19,438 bases of DNA. Source: an uncultured Clostridia bacterium. GTDB lineage: Bacteria > Bacillota > Clostridia > Christensenellales > CAG-1252. The notes beneath the pieces were generated by a model that searched no databases, was not told the origin of the DNA, and saw nothing but the letters and a program-made list of their open reading frames with translations. How positions within the stretch are numbered: position 1 is the stretch's first letter; the number at the start of each line of letters is the position of its first letter. The DNA lies in the NCBI GenBank assembly GCA_946626795.1, contig CAMOUZ010000012.1:1-19438 (forward strand), written 5' to 3'. Of this stretch, positions 13,001 to 19,438 are shown piece by piece. The translations under genes were made by a program, and so were the position numbers.

Positions 13001-14100
13001 TCGATATGGATGGGGTTTTTTGAGGTGTAAGCAACGGCGGTGGGAGCGTATTTGTCTTCGCCGGAAGGCTGAGCGATCTTATTGATGGAAAGGATGTTCT
13101 TGTCGCCGTTATCGTTTCCGAATGCGCTCGTGCCGGGATTTCCGTCAGCTTTGTAGTATTTGGAATAACTCTCGCTGAGGGAAGCCCAATCCTCCGTGGC
13201 GGTGGAGATAATGCCGCGCTTCAAGTCGCTGGTCGAGATGGTCGCGTCGGCGACGGATTCGCCCGTCTTCGTGCTCCAACTGCTCGGCGTATAGGGGGCA
13301 GAAGAGGAGGAGGAATAGTAATCGAATTCGCCGTCGGGCTGTAACATCGAGACAAATTTGACCGTGCTGTCGGTCGCTTTCTCCGTCTCGGCGGTCTTAT
13401 ACTCGGAAGACTTGATCTTGGTCACGACGATGTCGTCGAAGAAGACATAGCCTTTGGATTTCTCTTTGCCGTAGCCGAGGGTGAGATATACGTAAATGGA
13501 GTTGTTCGAATCCGAAGAAGTTTTGGTCTGCGGAGCGATGAGGTAGAAGGTGTATTCCGTGAAATTCTCCGCCGCGGGAATGTTGAAAGAGAAATATCCG
13601 TTGTTCGAGGAGATGCGGAAGGTCGCGCCCGCGCCTTCGACGTTCACCGTCTTGATCCTCGCGGAAATCGTGTAATACGCGCCTACCGTGGAAGTGAAGG
13701 ACTCGTAATAGCCGTAGACGTTGAGCTCTTTATTATAGATCATAAGGAGCTTATTGTCTTTCGCTTCGCCTTCGGGGTTCGGGATGCTGTCCCAAGCGGT
13801 CTTCGCGGAGTCGTACGATGCGCCGGTGTCGATGACGCCCGCCACCGCTTGCTCGGAATCGGTCACATTGCTGACCGTATAAGAATTCCAGCTGGATGGG
13901 GTGTAAGGCTGCGTCGTGCCCGAGGTGGAGGAGAAATCGCCGTTCGTGATGAGTGAGGTGAAAGTTTCCTCCGTCTTCGTCTCGTCATCCGTCTCTGTGG
14001 GGTCGTCTTTTTCGTTACAAGCCGCAACGGTGAAGATCAGCGTGAAGACAAGCAAAAGCGCAAGCAGGGTAAGTAACATTCTCAAAGTAGTCTTTTTCAT
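10024..14100 (-). CDS. Large surface lipoprotein with five jelly-roll (carbohydrate-binding-like) modules and a C-terminal membrane helix
   Basis: 1358 residues. The N-terminus is a type II signal peptide: basic MKKTTLR, a hydrophobic core, then FTVAAC with Cys28 as lipidation site. Five related modules follow at about 48-230, 250-475, 510-722, 745-1008 and 1045-1240. Each opens with an NGDF/NGNF- or PDGEF-like element and usually PSSW, has a middle strand like YTISARIKT or YRLSVWVKT, a WEKITFYI / WVEYIFLV-like strand, and closes with FFDDIVV, YFDKLTF, LFDSFTY or FIDNVSL. This is the pattern of CBM4/9-type galactose-binding-like beta-sandwiches. An acidic linker (1261-1285, rich in Asp/Glu) precedes a membrane helix (about 1290-1314) and a basic, then acidic cytoplasmic tail. 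No catalytic domain is seen. It probably binds glycans at the cell surface. It is monocistronic, with its own promoter and terminator. Confidence 0.88.
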   Translation of the reverse strand: MKKTTLRMLLTLLALLLVFTLIFTVAACNEKDDPTETDDETKTEETFTSLITNGDFSSTSGTTQPYTPSSWNSYTVSNVTDSEQAVAGVIDTGASYDSAKTAWDSIPNPEGEAKDNKLLMIYNKELNVYGYYESFTSTVGAYYTISARIKTVNVEGAGATFRISSNNGYFSFNIPAAENFTEYTFYLIAPQTKTSSDSNNSIYVYLTLGYGKEKSKGYVFFDDIVVTKIKSSEYKTAETEKATDSTVKFVSMLQPDGEFDYYSSSSSAPYTPSSWSTKTGESVADATISTSDLKRGIISTATEDWASLSESYSKYYKADGNPGTSAFGNDNGDKNILSINKIAQPSGEDKYAPTAVAYTSKNPIHIEISTLYEVSVWVKAAVDKSEAPATMTDEDFAKQGAAIVLNGADKYSITAIQTNYDLNNGWEKITFYILGNEYSAKDFTIELWLGIDESAATLTQGSAYFDKLTFTDLGTFSDRDAKLNELKNNPVVSANYRTRYEYVDLKSIKANMIENHDLSTLDSETNLPAGMTFAAVDSVVVNEGDVITKMIDATALAANEAAWTETWKDVYKLDANPLYPYAYSNVLLVNNVIPSAYKVTALKDSPIEVKQNLHYRLSVWVKTVGIDKDDHMTLELLDDSNESKHSFSVNTSEYSDETTNDYVEYVFYLQGATASAVNEKANSNKVYLSFSLGSGTKYDPSSYKKGAFLIASINMEQITYTEYNKAPSSDYSTQYSFASDTSPTITNGNFNTYDLEKTEIDQENGQVKLLDEYDNKGYYVAAIPSSWENNVNDTYGTFKVSQNTKDGVKDVKVNKLIAGIINKNNVDETNSYLGQFGLDANLYNGWADSVVESTKIKSVAFGAPNLLMITTRNDPASETVTTVTLKNTYKEDDADEDAEEKVNDKTKTPAIKSPTVSLSANSYYVLKFYARATVGAVGQVYLTTSSTNTETSMLSIVASNNWVEYIFLVQTGLSSVSANFEIYYGEKGNEDTPYSGTILFDSFTYYTIEEDVFNEYKTRENTDTAVFTTTTFDTDSTDSETAVKPNLFSGTGESTSGYVNSDAQVAGVITKNSYKYENLGIYKTEKVEGDDSTQDEIVGSLTADVIFSTAGITDATIGNYVLLINNRKANYYSYETTSLTLESGSCYKFSAYVRTAWLEKGKNAKVKVTIGDDAYTLDVNTGSYDENGTETIGEWKLVNFYINNEKSSSVTDAKLSFILGENTDEGKLKGYLFIDNVSLAPTDNATFAAATASEYTSVIDLKDEEKTDEEGDGDDENGDDDDGKKKISSTLFWTYVTSIAIAVILIAVIAAWLIRKYAPKKVKGAKGKAASYDRNNTSKPEDEKEETNSGTPRDEYKD

Positions 14101-14121
14101 TTAATCATCCTTCCGAATACA

Positions 14122-14149
14122 AATTTTGTACTTAACAGAATTTTGTACT
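14122..14149. repeat. Tandem 11-bp direct repeats at the surface-protein gene start site
   Basis: AATTTTGTACT occurs twice (14122-14132 and 14139-14149) with a 17-base period. On the minus strand this covers the predicted transcription start (near 14148) and the early leader, a natural place for a repressor operator. No regulator is identified. Confidence 0.7.
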
Positions 14150-14154
14150 GTTCT

Positions 14155-14183
14155 ATTTTAATATATAACCGAAAAATAAGCAA
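14155..14183 (-). promoter_or_regulatory. Promoter of the modular surface-protein gene
   Basis: On the minus strand, TTGCTT (14183-14178), a 17-base spacer and TAAAAT (14160-14155). The predicted leader is about 48 bases and contains a GGAAGGA ribosome site about eight bases before the ATG at 14100. Confidence 0.65.
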
Positions 14184-14359
14184 CGATTATTTCTCGATTA
14201 TCCTATATTTATTATTTTTAATAAAAACGGCAAACGATCCGCGCTTCGACGGTTATTTGAAGGTAAAGAGGGGAAAAGAGGTCGAGAAATCATCGGAGAG
14301 AGCGTTTTTAGAGCTCTTTCGGTGGAGTGGAAAATATCTTTTTTCTCAAAGCGCATACT

Positions 14360-14731
14360 ATGTCTATGTCGAAAAAGATCCGAAAAAAGGCGGGATATTT
14401 TTTCTTCGGTCTGCTTGCGGGGGCGGCGAACGGGCTCTTCGGAGGCGGAGGGGGGATGCTTGTCGTGCCTTGTCTGACCTATATCGGGAAAATGGAAGAA
14501 AGAAAAGCGCATGCGACGGCGATCGCGGCGGTTTTGCCGCTTTCCGTCATCTCCGCGACGGTTTATGCATTGCGGGGCGTTTACGATTTTGCTTTGGCGT
14601 GGAAGGTCGGGCTCGGGGTAACGGTCGGCGGGGCGATCGGCGCGATCCTTTTAAGGAAGGTTCCCAAGGGGCTCTTGACTTTTCTTTTTTACGGCGTGAT
14701 GATTTACGCGGGAGCGAGACTTGTCGCGTGA
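14360..14731 (+). CDS. Half-length TSUP (TauE/SafE) membrane protein, first subunit
   Basis: 123 residues from ATG 14360 (a GTG at 14327 and an ATG at 14366 are alternative starts; none has a convincing ribosome site). The sequence GLLAGAANGLFGGGGGMLVVPCL is the glycine-rich first-helix motif of the sulfite/organosulfonate exporter family. It is followed by ERKAHATAIAAVLPLSVIS and a second glycine-rich helix, ending IYAGARLVA. Full-length TSUP proteins are about 250 residues and consist of two such halves. This protein is one half. It overlaps the next gene through GTGA, so the two are presumably made together and form a heterodimer. The substrate is unknown; sulfur oxyanions or small organic acids are candidates from the family. 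Confidence 0.85.
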   Translation: MSMSKKIRKKAGYFFFGLLAGAANGLFGGGGGMLVVPCLTYIGKMEERKAHATAIAAVLPLSVISATVYALRGVYDFALAWKVGLGVTVGGAIGAILLRKVPKGLLTFLFYGVMIYAGARLVA

Positions 14732-15120
14732 ACGGGCTGTGGGCGTATCTTCTTGCCGGGCTTGCCGGCGGCGTGCTCGGCGGAATGGGGCTCGGAGGCG
14801 GTACGCTTCTCATTCCTCTTTTGACGCTCTGTCTCGGAGTGGAGGGGAGGATGGCTGCGTGGTTAAATCTCGTTTCCTTTCTTCCGATGTCCGTTATCGC
14901 GCTCTGCATTCATTGTAAGCATAAGCTCGTTTCCGCTTCGGATCTTATCGCGTTTCTCCCTTCCGCGATCCTTGCCGCGCTTGCGGCGGCTGTCTTTTCC
15001 GCGGGGTGGGACGCCGTTTTTCTTCGGAAGATTTTCGGCTGGTTTCTCATCGTGACGGGCTCGATCTCCCTCCTCATCAGCCTGCGAAACGAAGTTTTTC
15101 TCAAAAGGAAAAAACGGTAA
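14728..15120 (+). CDS. Half-length TSUP (TauE/SafE) membrane protein, second subunit
   Basis: 130 residues from a GTG start that overlaps the previous stop (GTGA). YLLAGLAGGVLGGMGLGGGTLLIPLLTL is homologous to the first-helix motif of the preceding gene, showing that the pair arose from the internal duplication of the TSUP fold. ARMAAWLNLVSFLPMS-like sequence (GRMAAWLN) and two further hydrophobic segments follow, then a basic C-terminus FLKRKKR that fits positive-inside topology. The frame is open far upstream to 14143, but that part is out-of-frame translation of the preceding gene and lacks membrane character, so the GTG is preferred. No terminator is obvious after the stop, only an AT-rich spacer. 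Confidence 0.85.
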   Translation: MNGLWAYLLAGLAGGVLGGMGLGGGTLLIPLLTLCLGVEGRMAAWLNLVSFLPMSVIALCIHCKHKLVSASDLIAFLPSAILAALAAAVFSAGWDAVFLRKIFGWFLIVTGSISLLISLRNEVFLKRKKR

Positions 15121-15170
15121 GAGTTTATATTACACATATACAATATTCAACAAGTTAAAAAATAGCTTTT

Positions 15171-15257
15171 TCATAATTTTGTCATAATTTTTCAGTGGTT
15201 TTTCTCATTTAATTTATATTTTATATATTTGCTTTACGCGCGGCTACGTGCTATAAT
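15171..15257 (+). promoter_or_regulatory. Promoter of the rnf operon with AT-rich upstream region
   Basis: TTGCTT (15229-15234), a 17-base spacer and a perfect TATAAT (15252-15257), with a predicted start near 15264. The bases just upstream (15206-15228) are nearly all A/T and could act as an UP element. Further upstream, TCATAATTTT is repeated at 15171-15180 and 15182-15191 with an 11-base period. Leader length is about 18 bases. Confidence 0.8.
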
Positions 15258-15281
15258 ATATTCGTTTTCGGAGGCTATGAC

Positions 15282-16574
15282 TTGAAATTTACGTTTAAAC
15301 GCGGGATCCATCCCGACGGAAATAAGCAAATATCCAAAGACGTCCCTCTTGCGGAGTTTCCCACGCCCGCGGTCGTTTCGATCCCGCTTTCTCAGCATAT
15401 CGGCGCGCCTGCCGCGCTTGCCGTGTCGGTCGGAGACGAGGTGAAAGTCGGCTCCCTCATCGGGAAGTCGGCGTCTTTTGTTTCGGCGAATGTCTTTTCT
15501 TCGGTCAGCGGGAAAGTGACTGCGATCGTGAAAAAACGCACGGCGATCGGGACGAAATGCGACCATGTCGTTATTGAGAACGACGGGCTTTATGAAGAGA
15601 CTTTTCTTTCCGCTCTTCCCGAGATCACGGCGGAGTCGGTGAAGTCGCGTGTTGCGGAAGCCGGCATCGTAGGTATGGGCGGCGCCACCTTCCCGACCCA
15701 CGTCAAGCTCTCTCCTCGGACACCCGTTGACGTTCTTATCATTAACGCCGCGGAGTGTGAGCCCTATATCACTTGCGATTATCGTCTTTGCTTAGAGAAG
15801 ACGAAAGAGATCATGGAAGGCGTTAGATATATGATGATCGCTCTCGGTGTCTCCGTCGCGTATATCGGCGTGGAGGATAATAAGCCCGACGCCGTTCGCG
15901 CGCTCTCGGAAATTGCGCCCGAGAATGTCCGCGTGCTTTCTCTTGCGACAAAATATCCGCAAGGCGCGGAAAAACAGCTCATTTATTCCGTCACCCGACG
16001 CGTCGTCCCCGAGGGTGGGCTTCCCGCGGATGTCGGGGTCGTCGTGGATAACGTACACACCGCTTTCGCCATCTATGAGGCGGTGGCTTTGAATAAGCCT
16101 TCTTATCGTCGGGCGATGACGGTCTCCGGCAGAATGTGCGAGCGCCCCGGGAATTATTTCGTTCGCAACGGCGTCTCATATGAAGATATCGCTGCCTATA
16201 CGGGGATGAAGGACGGCACGATGAAAGTGATCAGCGGCGGTCCGATGATGGGTTTTGCGCAGGCGGATCTGACTCCGTCCACGGGGAAGGGAACGTCTTC
16301 GCTTCTTTTCCTGAATGACGACGAGATCTCGGATGGGGATAAGCCTATCTCCGCTTGTATTAATTGCGCTTCTTGCGCTTCGCATTGTCCGATGCGGCTT
16401 ATGCCGATGTTTATCGAGCGGGCCGTGGAGGAGGAAGATGCGAAAAAAGCAAAGTCACTTCATGCACTGAGCTGTCTCGAATGCGGCTGTTGCGCCTATG
16501 TTTGCCCGGCGAGCAGACCTCTCGTCCAAAGCATGCGCAGAGCGAAAAAGCTCATTAAGGAAAAGGGGGTGTAA
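15282..16574 (+). CDS. rnfC: Rnf complex subunit C (ferredoxin:NAD+ oxidoreductase, NADH-side iron-sulfur protein)
   Basis: 430 residues. RnfC is the peripheral subunit that carries electrons to or from NAD(H) in the Rnf complex. Visible: KFTFKRGIHP at the N-terminus, GMGGATFPTHVKL (131-143) and NAAECEPYIT (155-164) of the flavin/NADH-binding fold, and two ferredoxin motifs, Cys359-x2-Cys362-x2-Cys365-x3-Cys369 and Cys398-x2-Cys401-x2-Cys404-x3-Cys408. The length is that of clostridial RnfC, without the long repeat tail of proteobacterial forms. The start is TTG: GGAGG (15270-15274) is seven bases upstream, and the only nearby ATG (15277) opens a two-codon frame ATG ACT TGA. It is the first gene of the rnfCDGEA operon. 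Confidence 0.95.
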   Translation: MKFTFKRGIHPDGNKQISKDVPLAEFPTPAVVSIPLSQHIGAPAALAVSVGDEVKVGSLIGKSASFVSANVFSSVSGKVTAIVKKRTAIGTKCDHVVIENDGLYEETFLSALPEITAESVKSRVAEAGIVGMGGATFPTHVKLSPRTPVDVLIINAAECEPYITCDYRLCLEKTKEIMEGVRYMMIALGVSVAYIGVEDNKPDAVRALSEIAPENVRVLSLATKYPQGAEKQLIYSVTRRVVPEGGLPADVGVVVDNVHTAFAIYEAVALNKPSYRRAMTVSGRMCERPGNYFVRNGVSYEDIAAYTGMKDGTMKVISGGPMMGFAQADLTPSTGKGTSSLLFLNDDEISDGDKPISACINCASCASHCPMRLMPMFIERAVEEEDAKKAKSLHALSCLECGCCAYVCPASRPLVQSMRRAKKLIKEKGV

Positions 16575-16577
16575 GCG

Positions 16578-17618
16578 ATGTCGAAGTATATTGTTTCCTC
16601 TTCTCCCCATATCGCGAATAGGCGCACGGTGACGGGCATTATGCTCGAAGTGCTGATCGCGCTCGCGCCCGCCGTCGTCGCGTCGGTGATCTTTTACGGT
16701 TTCTATGCGCTTTTCTTGGAGATTTTTTCGGTCGGCGCGGCTGTCGGCACGGAAGCGCTTTATAATCGCATAATGAAAAAGGAGCAGACCGTCAAGGATT
16801 GTTCCGCGATGGTCACAGGCCTTCTTCTCGCTTTGAATATCCCTGTTTCCGCGCCTTTTTACGTCCCTGTCATCGGAAGCGCTTTCGCGATCATTTTCGT
16901 GAAGATGCTCTTCGGCGGGATCGGAAAGAATTTTGCAAACCCCGCGATCACCGCGAGGATATTCCTGCTTCTCGCTTGGGCGTCTGTCATGACGACTTTC
17001 GTGAAACCCATCGTTTGGGCGGGCGGCGCGAAAGAGATCTTCAAATATTTCGCTTGTATCGTGAAAGGTCCTTCGGGTCTCGGTGACGTTGCGGCGGTGA
17101 CTTCCGCCACGCCTCTCGCTTCCTTACGCGAAGGTGCGGAGAAGGTGAAAGATCTTCCCGTTCTCGCGATGTTTCTCGGGAAGACGGGCGGTTCGCTCGG
17201 AGAGACCTCCGCGCTTGCCGTTTTGATCGGCGGCGTGTATCTTATGATCCGCAGGATCATCGATTGGCGCGTTCCGACGGTTTATCTCGCGACGGTAGCG
17301 CTCTTTGCTTTGATCTACGGCGCGGCGAAAGGCGCTGTCGGCGCGTATATCTTGCCTTCGCTTTTGGGTGGCGGTTTGATGCTCGGCGCTTTCTTTATGG
17401 CGACGGATTACGCCACTTCGCCGAATACAAAGACGGGGCTCGTCGTCTATGCGGTCGGGCTCGGTCTCATCACCTCGCTCATTCGTTTCTTCGGGAATTA
17501 TCCGGAAGGCGTTTCCTTTGCGATCTTGCTGATGAATATCGTCACGCCTTTCATCGATAAGTTTATTCGCCCCCGTCCTTTCGGCTTCGTCAAGCAGGGG
17601 AAAGGAGGCGCGAAATGA
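16578..17618 (+). CDS. rnfD: Rnf complex subunit D, membrane flavoprotein
   Basis: 346 residues with about ten membrane segments. RnfD is homologous to NqrB and takes part in ion translocation. HIANRRTVTGIMLEVLIAL at the N-terminus and FGGIGKNFANPAITARIFLL (112-131) are family signatures. VTSATPLASLR (174-184) contains the Thr178 that carries covalently bound FMN in relatives. The C-terminal half includes MATDYATSPNTKTG, also conserved. The ATG is three bases after the rnfC stop, with GGGGG as ribosome site. Its stop overlaps the rnfG start (ATGA). Confidence 0.96.
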   Translation: MSKYIVSSSPHIANRRTVTGIMLEVLIALAPAVVASVIFYGFYALFLEIFSVGAAVGTEALYNRIMKKEQTVKDCSAMVTGLLLALNIPVSAPFYVPVIGSAFAIIFVKMLFGGIGKNFANPAITARIFLLLAWASVMTTFVKPIVWAGGAKEIFKYFACIVKGPSGLGDVAAVTSATPLASLREGAEKVKDLPVLAMFLGKTGGSLGETSALAVLIGGVYLMIRRIIDWRVPTVYLATVALFALIYGAAKGAVGAYILPSLLGGGLMLGAFFMATDYATSPNTKTGLVVYAVGLGLITSLIRFFGNYPEGVSFAILLMNIVTPFIDKFIRPRPFGFVKQGKGGAK

Positions 17619-18220
17619 GAAAAGGCAGTTTGGCTTATGAGATCGTGATGACGGCGCTTGTGCTCGTCATTATCGCGGGCGCCGCGGGCGCGCTTCTCGG
17701 CCTCGTCCATCATTTTGCGGCTGTGGATCCGGAGGAGCTCCTCGCGCGTAAGGCATCCGCCGTCTATGACGGCGCGGTCGTCCGTTTTCCTTTGCAAGAG
17801 GGCATCTCGCAGACGCCGGATTATGACAAAGGAGACATTCTCGGCGTTTATGTGCCGAAGGATGAGTCCGTGAAGGACGTTTATATTCTTCGCGTCAAGG
17901 GAACGGGTGCGTATAAGGGCAGTCTCGAACTCCTCGTGAATATCACGGGCGGGAAGATCGTGAAGATCGCGAAATACGAGGCGAACGAGACCCCGGGTCT
18001 CGGAAGCAAGGCGCTCGAAGAGAGTTATTTCGCGCAGTATTGTAATGTCCCGATCACGGAGGATTTTATGGGCTTTGATCTCGTGAAAACGGATCCTTCC
18101 GCAAGAGGAGAAGTTCGTGCCGTCAGCGGTGCGAGCAAGTCGAGCACGGCGGTCACCAATGCGGTGAATGCCGCGGTCCTTTGGTATAAAGATATGAGAG
18201 CGAAGGGGGCGACGAAATGA
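17615..18220 (+). CDS. rnfG: Rnf complex subunit G, membrane-anchored flavoprotein
   Basis: 201 residues. One N-terminal membrane helix (about 9-31) is followed by an extracytoplasmic FMN-binding domain. NETPGLGSKA (124-133) and the downstream SGASKSSTAVTNAV (171-184) mark the flavinylation site, where ApbE normally attaches FMN to the Thr of SGAT. Here that residue is Ser174, while the rest of the motif is normal. Length and position in the operon are standard. It overlaps rnfD and rnfE by ATGA junctions, so all three are probably translationally coupled. Confidence 0.95.
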   Translation: MRKGSLAYEIVMTALVLVIIAGAAGALLGLVHHFAAVDPEELLARKASAVYDGAVVRFPLQEGISQTPDYDKGDILGVYVPKDESVKDVYILRVKGTGAYKGSLELLVNITGGKIVKIAKYEANETPGLGSKALEESYFAQYCNVPITEDFMGFDLVKTDPSARGEVRAVSGASKSSTAVTNAVNAAVLWYKDMRAKGATK

Positions 18221-18876
18221 AGAGCAATCGATTGAATACCCTTACGAACGGTATCGTAAAAAGTAACCCCACGTTCAGACTCGTGCTCGGCACCTGTCCC
18301 ACTCTTGCCGTCACCACCCAAGCGATCAACGGCTTGGCGATGGGTGCGGCGGTCACTTTTGTGCTTCTTTGCTCGAACGTTATGATTTCGCTTCTGAAAA
18401 AAGTGATTCCCAATCGCGTGCGCATTCCCGCGTATGTCGTGATCATCGCCACGTTCGTGACGGTCGTCCAGATGGTGATGCAGAAGTTCCTGCCGTCTTT
18501 ATATGACGCGCTCGGTGTTTTCTTACCACTTATAGTGGTAAATTGTATTATTCTCGCGAGAGCGGAGGCTTTCGCTTCCTGTAATCCCGTCCTGGACAGC
18601 GCTTTGGACGGTATCGGGATGGGCGTCGGTTTTACGTTGAGTTTGACCTTGATCGGCATCGTCAGAGAAGTGCTCGGCGCAGGCTCGATCTTCGGCGCGC
18701 CTATCGGTTCTTTGGGCAATGTTTCTATGACGATCTTCATCTTGCCGGCAGGCGGATTCCTCGTTTACGGCACCTTGATGGCGGTGGTGAATTATCTTAT
18801 GCGTCTTTCGGAAGAGCGCAAGATCAATGCTTTGCATTCGATGCCGGAAAACGATGAAGAGGAGGTGGGCGCATGA
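18217..18876 (+). CDS. rnfE: Rnf complex subunit E, membrane protein
   Basis: 219 residues with six membrane helices. RnfE pairs with the homologous RnfA in an inverted arrangement around an iron-sulfur centre. LVLGTCPTLAVTT (23-35) with Cys27 and PLIVVNCIILARAEAFAS (104-121) with Cys110 supply the conserved cysteines of the two half-helices. GFTLSLTLIGIVREVLG is also typical. The cytoplasmic C-terminus is acidic (ENDEEEVGA). Start and stop overlap the neighbours by ATGA. Confidence 0.96.
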   Translation: MKSNRLNTLTNGIVKSNPTFRLVLGTCPTLAVTTQAINGLAMGAAVTFVLLCSNVMISLLKKVIPNRVRIPAYVVIIATFVTVVQMVMQKFLPSLYDALGVFLPLIVVNCIILARAEAFASCNPVLDSALDGIGMGVGFTLSLTLIGIVREVLGAGSIFGAPIGSLGNVSMTIFILPAGGFLVYGTLMAVVNYLMRLSEERKINALHSMPENDEEEVGA

Positions 18877-19438
18877 ATTCCGTTTATTTCACGATCATCG
18901 TCGGCTCCATCTTCGTCAATAACTTTGTTTTGAGTCAGTTCCTCGGGATTTGTCCTTTCCTCGGCGTCTCCAAGAAGACGAGTACCGCGTTGGGGATGGG
19001 CTTCGCCGTCATTTTCGTGATGGCGCTCGCTTCGGTCTTCACGTATATCGTGAATGAATACGTCCTTGTGCGCCTTGGGCTGGAATATATGAAGACCATC
19101 GCCTTCATTTTGATCATCGCGGCGCTCGTGCAGTCCGTGGAGATCGTCATCAAGAAATTCAGTCCGTCGCTTTACAGCGCGCTCGGCGTGTATTTGCCGC
19201 TCATTACGACGAATTGCGCCGTGCTCGGCGTCGCGCTTCTCAATATCGAGAAAGCGTACGATCTTCTTCAATCCTTCTTGAACGGCGTATTCGCGGGCGT
19301 GGGCTTCACGCTGGCGATCGTGCTTCTCGCTGGCATCCGCGAGCGTATACAGCCCAAGAACGTGCCGGAGTCCTTCCGAGGATTCCCGATCACCCTCATC
19401 GCCGCGGCGATTTTGAGTATGGGTTTCAGCGCATTCTC
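18873..19438 (+). CDS. rnfA: Rnf complex subunit A, membrane protein (3' end cut by the window)
   Basis: 188 residues are visible and no stop is reached. RnfA proteins are about 190 residues, so only a few codons are missing. VNNFVLSQFLGICPFLGVS (15-33) with Cys27 and PLITTNCAVLGVAL (109-122) with Cys115 are the counterparts of the RnfE cysteines. GVGFTLAIVLLAGIRERI and the final GFPITLIAAAILSMGF match the family end. The ATG overlaps the rnfE TGA (ATGA), and a GAGGAGG ribosome site lies within the end of rnfE. In clostridial operons rnfB follows, which is expected just beyond the window. Confidence 0.95.
   Translation, partial: MNSVYFTIIVGSIFVNNFVLSQFLGICPFLGVSKKTSTALGMGFAVIFVMALASVFTYIVNEYVLVRLGLEYMKTIAFILIIAALVQSVEIVIKKFSPSLYSALGVYLPLITTNCAVLGVALLNIEKAYDLLQSFLNGVFAGVGFTLAIVLLAGIRERIQPKNVPESFRGFPITLIAAAILSMGFSAF

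Noticed and set aside
14327..14359. GTG start for the first TSUP half
   Set aside because: It adds 11 residues (MENIFFLKAHT) not typical of the family, and has no proper ribosome site. It is kept only as an alternative.
14143..14727. Upstream open part of the second TSUP frame
   Set aside because: It runs out of frame through the first TSUP gene, is highly charged and not membrane-like, and the GTGA junction gives a natural start.

Overview
The window looks like a chromosome segment of an uncultured, moderate-GC Clostridia-type Bacillota. Several features point that way. The rplU-prp-rpmA cluster encodes a Prp protease and an N-terminally extended L27, which is a Firmicutes trait. A probable L21 leader precedes rplU, a tetrahydrofolate riboswitch controls a FolT-type ECF transporter component, and an Rnf operon is present in the clostridial order C-D-G-E-A. 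A SpoVB/MurJ-like flippase is also encoded. Promoters are classical sigma-A type (TTGACA/TATAAT, 17-nt spacers) and the tRNA encodes its own CCA. No phage, insertion sequence, CRISPR or plasmid genes are visible, so most of the window is ordinary core genome with some accessory envelope genes.

Layout. (1) 2-370 is the acidic/basic low-complexity tail of an unidentified protein that begins upstream. (2) 509-3105, minus strand: hom (homoserine dehydrogenase), coaX (type III pantothenate kinase) and a small five-helix TspO/MBR-like membrane protein. (3) 3218-4763, plus strand: maf, translationally coupled to a divergent MreB/actin-like protein with eroded phosphate loops. (4) 4808-5908: promoter, leader, rplU, prp, rpmA and terminator. 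(5) 5909-6301: a repeat-rich spacer with a partial duplication of a tRNA-Gly(CCC) 3' end plus terminator, then the intact tRNA on the minus strand. (6) 6355-8360, plus strand: ung, a YcxB-like membrane protein, then a THF riboswitch and folT. (7) 8290-14100, minus strand: a flippase that overlaps folT tail to tail, then a 1358-residue surface protein with a lipobox, five jelly-roll modules, an acidic linker and a C-terminal membrane helix. (8) 14360-15120: two half-length TSUP (TauE/SafE) proteins coupled by a GTGA overlap. (9) 15229 to the end: the Rnf promoter and rnfC, rnfD, rnfG, rnfE and nearly all of rnfA. rnfB is expected just beyond the window.

How the genes work together. The Rnf complex couples reduced ferredoxin oxidation to NAD+ reduction and pumps H+ or Na+, which suggests an anaerobic fermentative lifestyle. 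The Prp-L27 pair belongs to ribosome maturation. The folate riboswitch ties folate uptake to the cell's folate pool. The observations I rate most worth a second look are three promoters placed exactly six bases before an ATG (coaX, maf, ung), implying leaderless mRNAs; the doubly anchored five-module surface protein with a direct-repeat operator candidate; the degenerate MreB paralogue; a Thr-to-Ser change at the RnfG flavinylation site; and the tRNA-Gly 3'-end duplication. I did not find a clear new multi-gene defence or biosynthetic system here.
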